Below, in pieces: positions 50,583 through 61,056 of a stretch of DNA of 64,000 bases (the stretch's first letter is position 1; the number at the start of each line of letters is the position of its first letter). Both the position numbers and the translations under genes were made by a program. The notes under the pieces are model-generated. The model was not told the origin of the DNA. It searched no databases and saw only the letters and a program-made list of their open reading frames with translations. The stretch is from contig JAZGUH010000412.1 in the NCBI GenBank assembly GCA_037893225.1, forward strand, positions 1,550,001 through 1,614,000, read 5' to 3'. The DNA comes from Hippasteria phrygiana (Eukaryota > Echinodermata > Asteroidea > Valvatida > Goniasteridae).

Positions 50583-51108
50583 AAGTAAAACAAAACAACA
50601 GTTGATCGTCCCCGCCCGCTTCCTTTTTTCGTGCCGCATTGATTTTTTTATTATTTTTTATTTTTTTATTTTTTATTTTTATAGTCAAACTTTTCGAAAA
50701 ATTGCATGTAAAAAGAAATAAAATCTGAAATCGTCGTCGATATTTCGATTGTTTTAGACTTCTACCCATATTTACTTTCACTGGTATGCACAGTATGCAC
50801 CTACTAAACTTTAATCGGGTGCATTTGTAAGCGTCTACGGATCCATGAGCCCTGTGAACGAACGTAATCGATTTAGACGTATTGCAGCCGCTTTGTGTAT
50901 TTTTTCGTCTTTTTCGCTTCCGCTGTGACAAATACGACTGAATTTTACAGACTACGCATTTTAAGAGTACTGCGCTCTGTGTATATGACGCCAAACATCG
51001 ACAGTGTGAAACTTTAAACTTTGCTTTTTCGAGACTTTGTTTACCTATGATTTAAAGTTCAAGTTGAATGCAAGATGGTGTTTGTTTGTTTGTCCATTCG
51101 GACAAAGT

Positions 51109-51425
51109 TGCTCCAGTAAAACTTTATTAAAACTGTATCTGTACATTAAATAAATGCATATACAATGTAAACATGGTAAAGAGCCTCAGACTAAAATCTT
51201 TAAAAACAGCAAGCAGATGGACAGAAAGTTTCAATTTTAATAAAAATCTAAAAGTGTATGACTAGAAGTGATTGTTTGTCTATACAGTACATACAATTAA
51301 AACACAAACTATTAAATGTTTAAGTTGCTCCAGTAGAACTTTATTAAAACTGTATCTGTACATTAAATAAATGCATATACAATGTAAAGAGCCTCAGACT
51401 GTAAAATCTTTAAAAACAGCAATAT
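51109..51425 (+). repeat. Local duplication, ~105-bp unit, twice
   Basis: GTTGCTCCAGTA.AACTTTAT..AATGCATATACAATGTAAA..GAGCCTCAGACT occurs at 51109-51215 and 51325-51420. Confidence 0.85.
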
Positions 51426-51518
51426 TAGCCAAGTTAAAATGAGGCTGAACAACATTTATCTACATTTTTTTCCAAGATGGTCGCCGGCTTTTTACTTCAA
51501 AAATTAAATATGAGAAAA

Positions 51519-51830
51519 CAATTTTTGAAAATGTTTGTCCAAGCTACTCCGCCCCCCGAGTTGGACCCTCATTAACATAAGTGTGTGACGTAGATCGAGG
51601 CACATTACCCATTCATCACGGGTATGCATTGTGTGTACATTGTACGGCGAAAATTCTTCGTCCAAAATCTAAGCAAAATAGTGTTTTTCGGCCATACCGA
51701 CAAGGTGTGTGGCTGCTGGGCGCAGCAAAACAACGACGGGTGGAGTAAGCCTTCATTTTATATTTCCAACTGATGCGAAATATCGGAGAATTTGGACGGC
51801 GAAAGTGCAGGTGACAGGAACGTAGAGGTC
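51519..51830 (+). pseudogene. THAP-domain exon, copy 2 (inverted), truncated
   Basis: From the position of the copy-1 start (ATA at 51694 instead of ATG) the frame reads TRCVAAGRSKTTTGGVSLHF then IFPTDAKYRRIWTAKVQVT and stops. The second zinc-binding Cys is Arg (GRS for GCS). The reading frame between is intact, unlike copy 1. The copy ends where a TAGTCTTGG transposon end begins at 51831. Confidence 0.75.
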
Positions 51831-52373
51831 TAGTCTTGGTTCCAAGACCTTCGTGTTCCTTTTTTCCTTCCGAACGAGGGCGCTGTTTCTCAGTAAATCG
51901 ATTCTGATTGTATTCGATAATGTTTTATATATTACGCGCTCTGACAAGAATCGATTCTACTGTTCTTTGCTCGGTTCTTCACTTCCACGAAGGTCTTGGA
52001 TATTTCTGTCCGCGGGTCTTAACTTTTTCTTTACAGTCAGCGCGCAGTTTGCTGAAAAGTGCTTTCGTTTATTTGCAGCGTATGCATAAAACGCTCGGTA
52101 AATGCATATTCATGATTAGAGATCACATTTTCGAAATTCTTTTTCCAGTTAACGTGTCTTTAAAAGTAAGATTTTAATTAAAAGACAGGCTGGAAATGGT
52201 ATAGCCTTATTGTTTAGTGAGATTATTCAAATTTTAAACGTCAATTTTGTGAAATATATGAACGAAAATGTGACCGTTGTTGTAGTGAATTTACGGTCGG
52301 TGAAAAATGTCTTTTTCTAAACTAAACGAAGTTGGGCATAGGAATCTGACGGGTTGGAGACAAGCTATAATAT
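51831..52373. repeat. MULE-like end TAGTCTTGG (partial copy) and unassigned sequence
   Basis: TAGTCTTGGTTCCAAGACCT at 51831 matches the ends of 7727-8645 and 58536-59179. AAGGTCTTGGAT..TCTTAACTTTTTCTTTAC at 51980-52033 matches 58725-58765. No right-hand end is found before the LTR at 52374, so the copy is incomplete. Confidence 0.6.
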
Positions 52374-53086
52374 TGTCATGAGGTGGCAACCCTACCGTTG
52401 TTATCGGGCGGTCAGATTCACTCTCGTGAAGATGAGTAGGGTAGAAAGGAAACCTTCAACACTCAGACTGTTGTTTAAACTGATTAGAGTTGATTTGATT
52501 TAATTTAATTCACATTCTCCAGTTGTCTATACGACAAAATCTCGCTTAACGGGATGACCAGGTAGGAATACAAAATAATCCAAAGATGAAGACAAAGACA
52601 ATGGAGGAGACAAAGACCCCTGATACAAAAGAAAGGCCCTGTACTGTATGTTTGTGTTGTACAACAACGGTTAGGCTTGTATCGTAGCTTAGCAAGTCTC
52701 AGCTATGCCCCAAAATGGGAGAAAAGTGGCTGATTTTCAGGCAAGGATCGGCTCAGTCTGGCGAGTTTCAAGGCACGCTCGTAAAAGGACCAAAACATGT
52801 GAGCGCTCTTCCCACATTGAGTATAACCCCTCGTTCTTCGTAAAAATGAACTAAGAATAAGCATTTGCTTTAATTACTTTGACGATGATGATGAAATGCC
52901 ATTAAAAATAATAATTCTTTAGGTGCCGTTATCAAATAACATGATATCTATAAAAAAAGGTTCAAACTTGCTCACTAGGATCGCTAAATTAGCGGGGGTA
53001 TGTACACTGAAATGAACTGCACTAAATAGTCACTGCATCATGCATGCTCCCTAATGAATTATTCATTAAAACCCCATATCCTTACA
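52374..53086 (-). repeat. Gypsy 3' LTR
   Basis: 713 bp; on the element strand starts TGTAAGGATATGGGG and ends CCTCATGACA. Differs from the other LTR by one single-base indel (near 52562) and two substitutions (near 52913 and 52956). Upstream on the element strand lies GAAGCAGGGAACA, a weak polypurine tract. Confidence 0.95.
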
Positions 53087-53626
53087 TGTTCCCTGCTTCA
53101 AACTACGCGACCTCGAGTAGTCTTTGAAACATATACAATTACCAAATATATCAATCATGCTACAAATCTGTTCAAATGTTCCAGGTTGGCAATACCAATC
53201 ATGAAAATCGACATTTAGAATTTCAAACAATTTTTGTATACGCATAAATACAAGTACACACGGCCGCAACTATAAACTGTATAGATCACATGGCAAAATT
53301 TAACACCAACAATAGAAAGAAGTCGTCGTCGTTATTCAACGAACAATATTTTTTTCCATCTACATTTTAAGGAGTTTAAAGTCATGCTGCTGGTAAGCTC
53401 ATAAGAAGTCATTTCTGGGTAGTTTCATTTCACCAACGACAAATTCTGCCATATTTTGTTCTACTCTGCCACTCAGTATAATCGCAGCAGAATAACGAAC
53501 AAACCAGTTCCACTGCCGAAATAAATATGCATTACAAATTATGTAATTATTAAGGTTCCAGCATAACTTTAAGAATGAACTGCGGGATCTCTCGCTCCAA
53601 TTTACACTGGAGAAAGAGCAAACAGT
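53087..53626 (-). other. Gypsy non-coding segment between ORF3 and 3' LTR
   Basis: About 540 bp without a credible reading frame, leading into the short purine tract at the LTR boundary. Confidence 0.6.
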
Positions 53627-54340
53627 TTAAGCCTCTAAGAAAATCAAAAGGGTATTGAGAATACAAACCAAAGCACTATATTCTACACAATCTTTTACAG
53701 ATAGGCAAATGTGAGGTAACAGCCAAGTCCTAGCAAAAATCTGGCTAGTGCGATGCAAAGCGAAGCACCGCCTCCTTGATCCTTTTGCATATTTTTCGCT
53801 TCCTTCTTCGTTCAGATGACACCCGTCTCCCAAGTACTTAGGAAGATTTATCCTCCTCTGTGGATACATATGCACCCGCGAGATTTCACGCAAGCGCCTA
53901 CCCAGCATGGAATTAAACCGTCTGGCCCTATGATTGAATGTAGTTAATGCTACTTGCCCTCGTCTAGTGATCACGCTCCTCTGTATGATCGAAAAATATA
54001 TAATATGCTTAGGGGCAACACCCAAAGACTCTAACAGGTTAAGGAACTCAAGCACCTTATCTACAACGACTCCAGGCGTCATGTCACTGTTGCACAGATC
54101 ATTGGTTCCCAAGTCAACACAGAGGATGTCCACAGACTGGGACTTGAGCTTGTACAGGTAACGGTCAGGATTCGCAAAGATCCTATCATAAGTAAGGCCA
54201 GGATACCCGTCTACGGATAGTTCGTATCTCGGACTCAAACCCACATATGAACGAAGTGTCAAATGTTTTCTTTGGGATTCCCTTCTAAGTCTGGCTGGAA
54301 AGGAGTGACCAAATAACACTACGCGAAGCATTTCTGACAT
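53627..54340 (-). CDS. SGNH/GDSL-type hydrolase-like ORF in the env position of the Gypsy element
   Basis: From the likely start MSEMLRVVLFGHSFPARLRR (a 20-residue upstream extension is possible), the protein shows SGNH blocks in order: GHS with the nucleophile Ser (block I), VDLGTNDLCN (block III, Gly and Asn), and LGDGCHLNEEG (block V, Asp-x-x-His). So all four signature residues are present. Between lie LGVAPKHIIYFSIIQR and FNSMLGRRLREI. Family members are esterases or lipases; the substrate here is unknown. After the His motif the frame probably shifts near 53790, because another frame offers a compact end (IKEAVLRFASH). It lies on the element strand, about 250 bp after pol and 540 bp before the 3' LTR, so it is element cargo. 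It has no membrane or fusion-peptide features of an envelope. Confidence 0.72.
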   Translation of the reverse strand: MSEMLRVVLFGHSFPARLRRESQRKHLTLRSYVGLSPRYELSVDGYPGLTYDRIFANPDRYLYKLKSQSVDILCVDLGTNDLCNSDMTPGVVVDKVLEFLNLLESLGVAPKHIIYFSIIQRSVITRRGQVALTTFNHRARRFNSMLGRRLREISRVHMYPQRRINLPKYLGDGCHLNEEGSEKYAKGSRRRCFALHRTSQIFARTWLLPHICLSVKDCVEYSALVCILNTLLIFLEA

Positions 54341-54591
54341 AATAGAAATGTATAATCCCAGAAAAGTATAACTATATAACGTTAAATTCGTATAAAACAC
54401 GAAGGTGGCAAACTAGCCTGACCCTGCAAAGCAGGTAACCTCTATCCACTAGAAGTACGCAACTAAATACACTGTAACTAGGTAATTGGTCTACAGTATT
54501 ATATAGAGTTGAAGTTTGTTCCTCCCTCTACCACAATAACTGCAGATCCAAAACGTGTCGTAAGTTAAAGGAAATTAAACACATCAAACAA

Positions 54592-56478
54592 CTAAGTCAC
54601 TGCACCAGTGCCACACCTTGAGTCTCTCTTCTCTCGTAGACGCTTCGTACGACGTAGTCCAGGAGAAACGGGTAAACTATCACTCCCAACATCGGCTACA
54701 GGTTCGCTATCTGTAGGATTGAGTGTGTCGTCTAGGATTGTAGCTGGTTTAACAACTGGCAACTCGAATAAATCTGAGGGAAAAGTTAAGACAAGATCAT
54801 CTTCAGAATCATTTGACTCATTTCCATCTGATTCAGAATGCAAATCAGGGGCAAAGTCACAGAGAGGATCTCTACCCAGTGGCAAGTCAACTTCTCTTCG
54901 TGGGTCAAGGACCAGCAATTTCTGATTAACTCGTTTACTATCACCTCCTGCTACAGGTCTAATCAGGAACACACTCTGATCAGCATCGCACTCGACCACA
55001 ACATAAGATTCTTCCCTGAAATGGTCAGAAAGCTTATGACGACCAGTGTGAGCAGTCTGTTTCCGGAGAACCCGATCACCTATCTTCAACACCGATGCGT
55101 GAGCTCGCTTATCATGACGACGCTTGTTGGCTTCTGCTGCACGATTCAACCTGTCCTTGACAATCTCATTCGTCCTTCGAATGATGTTAGCTTGCTTCCT
55201 GATACTATCCTCACTCCAGTTTCCCTTGGTATTACTTAGCAAATGGTCTAATGGCACCACTGCCTCACGCCCAAACATCAAGGTATAAGGGGGATACCCA
55301 GTGACACTATGCGGTGTCGTATTGTAGATATGAACCAGGTGCATTAATCGATCTGGCCAGCGGCAACGGTCTTGTGGATCTAAGGACTTAATGAGGCTAC
55401 ACAGTGTCCTGTTAAGTCTTTCGACCTGCCCATTGCCCTGAGGGTGGTAGGGCGTCGTCCGTGTTTTCTTGATTCCATACAGGGCACACAGTTCCTGTAC
55501 CAGCCGACTCTCAAAATTTCGCCCTTGGTCTGAGTGGATACGAGCTGGCACCCCATAATGGACGAACCAACCATCACGAAGAGCAGTGGCCACCTATGAT
55601 GCTAACTGATATCGGCATGGGATTGCCATCGAAAACTTTGAAAACACATCAGTGAGGACTAGAACGTCTTCCACGTTCCCTCTACTGTGATCAAGTTTGA
55701 CGAAGTCGATTGCTAGACACTCTAATGGTTGAAATGCCAAGAGATGCTTTAAGGGTGGTCTGACAGTTGGTGTTGGAGCCTTTGACATTCTGCAACGGAA
55801 ACACCCGGTCACATGGTCCTTCAACTGACCCGATATACCCGGCCAGAAAGCTCTAAGCTTCACAAAATACATTGTCCTCCCAACTCCTTGATGGCCCCAC
55901 TGATCATGAGCAGCCTCCAGTATAGTGACTCTAAGCCTCTTGGGGACCAAATACTGGAATGCATCTCCTAGACCTGGATCTTGTACAACCCGGTGTAATA
56001 CACCATTCCGCTCTCGGATACGTGGCCATTCTTTCAGCCAACCTTTAACTTCTGGAAGCAACGGTTCTTGATCTGGCTGCTCTTGACCTGGATCCCATCG
56101 TGCGTGCCACAGCCTCCATACAACCTTTAGAGCCTCATCCTCCTTTTGCATGGTGGCAAGATCTTCTGGAGAAAAGGAGGGTAGAACGGATGGCATAGAG
56201 CAAGAATGTGTCTCCTTACCACTAGAAGTACTCTCCTTAGAATTCAAGATCTGAGCCTGAATCGACCTCACCACTGTAGGTATGAGTGTCCCCTCGGAAA
56301 CTCTACCATCGCTCGGAGAAAACTCCTCATCGATGCAGGATGATGGATATCGGCTGAGTGCATCAGCACATTTGTTAGATTTTCCAGAACGGTACCGGAT
56401 ATCTAGATCGAAGATCGCCAATTGAGCAACCCATTGATGCTCTACTGCACCCAACCTTGCAGTCTTGAGGTGGGCCAA
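54592..56478 (-). pseudogene. Gypsy pol: RNase H end and integrase
   Basis: Begins with the end of RNase H (TDNNPLAHLKTARLG, DIRYRSGKSNKCADALSRYP). The integrase has the HHCC finger (HDQWGHQGVGRT..CFRCRM) and the DDE core: LAIDFVKLD, IHSDQGRNFE, PQGNGQVERLNRTL. A GPY/F-like tail (YVVVECDADQSVFLIRPV) and an acidic C terminus follow; no chromodomain is seen. TAG at 55594-55596 splits the core between the first and second Asp; reading continues in the same frame after it. Confidence 0.93.
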
Positions 56479-56493
56479 AGGATTATTGTCAGT

Positions 56494-57604
56494 CTAAACC
56501 AGAGTGTGACGTCCGAGGAGATATTCTCTGAACTTCTCGGCTACCGCCCACTTTAATGCTAAGAGCTCTAGCTTAAAGCTTGACAAATCCGAGTAGGATT
56601 TGTCTGCTCCTTTGAGACACCTGCTGGCATAGGCAACTGGGTGAAGAGCTCTTGACTCATCATACTGAGAGATACAGGCCCCCAGCCCCTTTAATGAGGC
56701 GTCCACCTCCAAAACGAACTCCTGGTCAAACCTTGGATATCCTAACACTGGTGCCTCACTCAATGCCTTCTTAAGGGCGTTGAACGCGGTTGCTGCCTCG
56801 TCAGACCATTTAAAGGACGAGCCTGTTTTCCCTGCTTTTTCTTCAGCTTTACGGGTGAGGCGATGCAATGGTTCCGCTATCCTGGCAAAGCCTGATACGA
56901 ATCTTCTATAATAAGAAGCCAAGCCCAGGAACGATCTCAGCTGGTGGATATCAGTCGGAACAGGCCATTCTCGAACCTTCTGGGTTTTATCAGGATCCAC
57001 ACTTACTCCATCAGCACTGACAATATGGCCTATGTGCAGCACAGACGTCTGAAAGAGTTGGCATTTCTTCCCATTCAGTTTCAGGCCATGAGATTTGAGT
57101 CGCTGCAACACCTTGTCCAACCTTTCCATGTGCTGCTCAAATGAGCCCGAAAACACCAGTAGGTCGTCCAGATATAGCACCAACTCTGTCAAATTGAGAT
57201 CACCAAAGATTGCCTCAACAATCCGCTGAAACGTACTGGGACTGTTGGTCAATCCCTGAGGCATCCTCAAGAACTCGTAAAGTCCCCAGGGGACACGGAA
57301 CGCAGACTTCTCGATGGAGTCTTCATTGAGTGCAACTTGAAAGTAACCGTGAGCCATATCCAAGGATGAGAAGAGCCTGGCACCTGGAAGCGACTCCAGG
57401 GTTTCCTCAATTCTTGGTAAGGGAAAGGCATCCTTGGCAGTTTTCGCATTTAACTGTCGATAATCGATACACAGTCGCAGCTGTCCATTTTTTACGCACC
57501 AATACAATTGGACTAGCGTATGGACTTGTCGACCTCTGGATAATTCTCTTGTCTAGCAAATCTTGAAGCAGTTTCTTCACTTCTAACACCTGGTCTGGCA
57601 TCAC
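56494..57604 (-). pseudogene. Gypsy pol: reverse transcriptase and RNase H
   Basis: PIVLVRKK runs into an A6 tract at about 57490 where the frame changes to NGQLRLCIDYRQLN. RT motifs: FSSLDMAHGYFQV, AFRVPWGLYEFLRMPQGLTN, VLYLDDLLVFS (catalytic YLDD). Then GHIVSADGV, LGLASYYRRFVSGFA and RNase H residues in VLEVDASLKGLGA and KLELLALKWAV. TAG at 56494-56496 interrupts just before TDNNPLAHL. Confidence 0.95.
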
Positions 57605-58054
57605 TCTTCTGTAAGGTAGATTTACCGGTCGGTCATCAGCAAGTTTAATCTGATGTGGTATCAGATCACAATAGCCGACGTCAAAGGGACAGTGTTGTAG
57701 TCAAGGCCACAACCTCCGAGGCCGAGGCCAATACCGAGGCCACAACCTCCGAGGCCGAGACCGAGGCCACAACGTCCGAGGCCAAGGCCGAGGCCGAGGC
57801 CACAACGTCCGAGGCCGAGGCCGAGGCCGAGGCCGGTTACTAAACACGTAATAAACTAATAATCCACTCAATCAAGGTTAAAGGCAGTGTGTATGATTGG
57901 TCATTGTTGCAATTTTCAGAAATGGGCGGATTTGGGGGTTAGTATTTTATAGGAAATATCGTTCCACTGACCTGTTCAAAGTTTTGCGTTGTTGGATGGC
58001 GAGAAAAACGAGAGAAAAACAGCGCTCGTTTTCAACCGTCGGGCGGATGATAGC

Positions 58055-58163
58055 CTTTAGTCAACAAGACGCGCGTGGCTACCTGGACACGTGACGCGCC
58101 CCGAATGCCAGCATGTCCGGGGCGCGCCACTCGTCCGGGTAGCCACGCGCGCCTTGACTAAAG
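58055..58163. repeat. GC-rich hairpin, ~45-bp arms
   Basis: CTTTAGTCAACAAGACGCGC..GACGCGCCCC and GGGGCGCGCC..GGCGCGCGT-type right arm ending CTTGACTAAAG are imperfect reverse complements around a ~16-bp loop. It lies inside the hAT element. Confidence 0.85.
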
Positions 58164-58399
58164 CCTACAGGGCAGTTTTCCAACGATTGAAAACAATATA
58201 AATTTCCACTTTTCTTGACAACAACAGCACACCTGGTGCTATCATTTCACACGATGATTGAGACTACTATTAACTTACAGGCTAGTAAGGTATTTCGTAA
58301 TAATTCAGTAAAAACAAATTAGAGGATTACCAATCGTGTACACTACCTTCATTGTTGGATGTTTTATTCTATTTTCAAGTCACGTCAATGGCAGGTTCC

Positions 58400-59230
58400 T
58401 TAAAGGATATGTTTATTGCATTTCAAGAACATAAGGGTCTCCAGCATCTAATGGGATAGCTTTGCACGGTGTGGCCTCATAATAATCCCTCCTCTGCTAA
58501 AAATGCGCTCCACTGGAGCACTGCTGGCTGGAACATAGTCTTGGGCCCAAGACCCTTGTGTTGTTATTTCGGAGCGCCCGCGCGCCAGATTCACTAACGT
58601 TGTGTCCTCGAAATCCCAGCTTCGTACGTGCGTTCTGGCCTCACGCATGCGTAGTTTACAAAATGCAGCCGAATCCGCAGCCGGTGTTTGTCAAACGTGC
58701 ACGATTTTGGATCGCCACAAGGGTCTTGGATAAGTTGGCAGGCAATTCTTAACTTTTTCTTTACTTTTCGATGATTCTCCCTCGCTTTTCCGAGGGATCC
58801 AATCAGTGACCGAGTTTGAGCCTTATCATAAATTATTCATTACATGCAAATACATAGGACATGACGAGGCATCATGACCATTGATCTGCAGCTGCGCGCG
58901 TCACATGCGCGTGCACGCATGTCGGACATAAACTACGAATGTGATTGGTCAGAACACCATCAGGCGACGCTCACTGGATCGGTCTATTGCATAACCGTCC
59001 ATCATTATCACAGTCCACAGTCTGGTCGCGCCCCCGAAATGCCAACTTATCCAAGACTTTACTACAGATCTTATCGCGCTGTCGGCCTATTGCAACTACA
59101 CTGTACCTGATCGCGCTGCCTGTGCATTGCAACTGCGAAAGTACAAAAGTACAATAGTAACGTCTTTGAACCAAGACTAGCTGGAACAGAGAGGACAGTC
59201 TTTGCAAGGGCATGCAGTTATGGGTACATA
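58400..59230 (-). pseudogene. hAT transposase C-terminal fragment, split by a transposon
   Basis: On the minus strand, LHALAKTVLSVPASSAPVER then IFSRGGIIMRPHRAKLSH, TAG, MLETLMFLKCNKHI and a stop at 58400. This is the hAT C-terminal dimerisation (hATC) signature. Exon sequence is interrupted at 58536-59179 by the nested element whose 9-bp duplication falls in SVPA. One in-frame TAG and the lack of the catalytic core show it is a relic. Confidence 0.88.
58536..59179. mobile_element. 644-bp MULE-like element nested in the hAT element
   Basis: Ends TAGTCTTGGGCCCAAGACCC and GAACCAAGACTA, with a perfect 9-bp target duplication GCTGGAACA (58527-58535, 59180-59188). Same family ends as 7727-8645. 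Sub-terminal words CAAGGGTCTTGGATAAGTTG and CCAACTTATCCAAGACTTT (58717, 59041) form a second inverted pair. No transposase. Confidence 0.9.
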
Positions 59231-59914
59231 GACTAGTAGACATGTGACAGGCTTCGCGTTGCGCGAGCACGCGTGAATAACAGGTTGGTTCCCTCAACTT
59301 CACTGCCGGCCATTATGATTATCGCTTTAACGTTCACTCGTTCAGGGCCGAGTGGTGGACCAGGAACCAGTCTATAGCGGGAGTAGACAGATTATCTAAC
59401 AAAAATATTAGATGCTACCTGAGTACGTGTAACACAATAGTGGCAGTTCATGGGGCGAGTGAAGTGCTGGACCAGGAACTACACGTAGTCTATTACCGGG
59501 AGTAGACTGGTTCTACAAGAAGATAATACATAATGTACGTACGTAGTACGTGCAATCGGGGAGCTATCTATAGCTCCATGGTGCAATAATGCAAATACCA
59601 GTTCATTAATTCGTGCGTATCTGCTTGAAACTTTATTTCGTTTCACGGAACTCACTGTGGCAGCTTCTCGAAAGTTTCATGAGGTAAACAATTTAAATTA
59701 ATTGAAACAGAAAACACATCTGAATTGGTGGGAAAATTGGTCAAAGTGGGCGGCCTCGAGCCGGCCTCGACCAGATCTTCGAGTCCGGAAGGCTCCGAGG
59801 CCGAGGCCGAGGCCGAGGCCTTGCACTCCGAGGCCAAGGCCGAGACCGAGGCCATAAAAATCGGCCTCGAGGCCGGCCTCGAGGCCGAGGCCGGTCTCGA
59901 GACCTCCAACACTG

Positions 59915-60593
59915 CACAGGGACCCTTTGAGAATGCGGCATCATACTTCTTAATCAGAGCAGCTGCCGCAACAGCATCAGTGGAATTGAAATGAGCTTTG
60001 TCCACTCCCTTATCGAAGGAGAGACCAGGTTCAGCCATAGCTGCGGCAGTCGAATCCATAACTATGCGGTGCACATAAACATGACATTCACTTTCTCCGG
60101 GCTCAATAAATATTTGCTCACTCATATGAGCTTTTGAAACAGTTGCCACTTTTGTGAGAGGTGGAATAATGACGGCTTCCGAACTTGCGTTAGCCACAAA
60201 AACGTCCATAGAGACACCGCTAAGATTCACAATGCCTTCTAGAACTTGACACCGCACTTGCTAGTCAACAGCACCATTTGACTTTAATTCAATGAGACCA
60301 CCACTTGGAGATAACCCAAGAGATAATGGTCGTAAAAGGAACTGCTCATCCACATTGTGGGGAATACCTTCTTCAAGAACACAGGACACCTTCTGCACTA
60401 CACCTGGAGAAATGACATGTCGCCCTACCGTCCACACATTAGTTTCTGGGGAACTATCATTGTCCTCAGCATGATCAGGGATCAAAGACTCGACAGCACC
60501 AAGCCAGCGTATAGGGCCAGGTCCCATTCTGGCCCCAGATCCACATTTTGAGTACTGTTTACCATAGCAGAAATCTTTCTTAGTACATTGCAT
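59915..60593 (-). pseudogene. Gypsy pol: protease-RT linker and RT N terminus
   Basis: Reads CGSGARMGPGPIRWLGAVES then NVWTVGRHVISPGVV, PHNVDEQFLLRPLSLGLSPS, a TAG at 60261-60263, then MDVFVANASSEAVIIPPLTK and VAAAALIKKYDAAFSKG. Coding resumes beyond the hAT element with DVGYCDLIPHQIKLADDRPV. It overlaps the protease piece in another frame, so a shift lies between 60482 and 60593. Confidence 0.85.
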
Positions 60594-61036
60594 CCAAGCA
60601 ACACAGGATACATCCTTTCTCTACGCTCTGGTGGGGACGAAGTGGTCTTTTTGGAAACCAACAGACTGACCTGAAGCTCCTTGCCAAAAATCTTCAATTT
60701 GGCCTCAAAACATCCCTCAACGGGTATCTCCAATTGGTTAGCCCCAACTAACTTCATAAATGAGCATACGGGTGTGAGCTCGCCTGCACTCGAGAGGTGC
60801 TCATGGAAAAATTCCCAAGAAACCAGCGAACTTTCTGCTCCTGTATCTAAAACACATTGTGTTCTCACACCATTAAGAAAAATTGATGCAGTGGGACATC
60901 TGGCTAAGAGCTTCTGTCGCATATCCGCGACATTCAACTTCTCTCCGCTCCTATTTTCACCATTCACTGGTATGTGTAGAGATTTGTCTGACAATTGTGT
61001 TGTGGGCACCTCACTACGTAAGCATTCCCCCGTCAC
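60482..61036 (-). pseudogene. Gypsy pol: aspartic protease
   Basis: FLNGVRTQCVLDTGAESSLV contains the retropepsin active site DTGA; later LEIPVEGCFEAKL and YPVLLGCNVLRKI give the second hydrophobic-Gly element. The frame differs from gag, entering after a TAG in its own frame, with a ~35-bp overlap before the gag stop. It ends early relative to the linker because of a frameshift. Confidence 0.9.
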
Positions 61037-61056
61037 AGTGCCCTCTGTAACGGAGG

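Larger units (their letters stand above)
57690..59914. mobile_element. 2.2-kb hAT transposon with GAGGCC-rich ends, inserted in Gypsy pol
   Basis: The ends CAGTGTTGTAG and CT.CAACACTG are inverted repeats continuing into GAGGCC/GAGACC arrays (57700-57836, 59750-59905). The flanking 8-mers CAAAGGGA (57682-57689) and CACAGGGA (59915-59922) differ at one base and together restore the pol frame across the site, giving an 8-bp hAT-type target duplication. The interior includes a hAT dimerisation-domain remnant (58400-59230), a long GC-rich hairpin and a nested MULE-like element. Confidence 0.9.

Noticed and set aside
50503..50994. 163-codon minus-strand frame with Lys/Asn runs
   Set aside because: Low complexity, spans an A/T-rich patch and a tandem repeat.
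53627..54400. Envelope gene
   Set aside because: No signal peptide, fusion peptide, cysteine pattern or transmembrane anchor; SGNH motifs explain it better.
54838..55239. 133-codon plus-strand frame
   Set aside because: Antisense shadow of Gypsy integrase.
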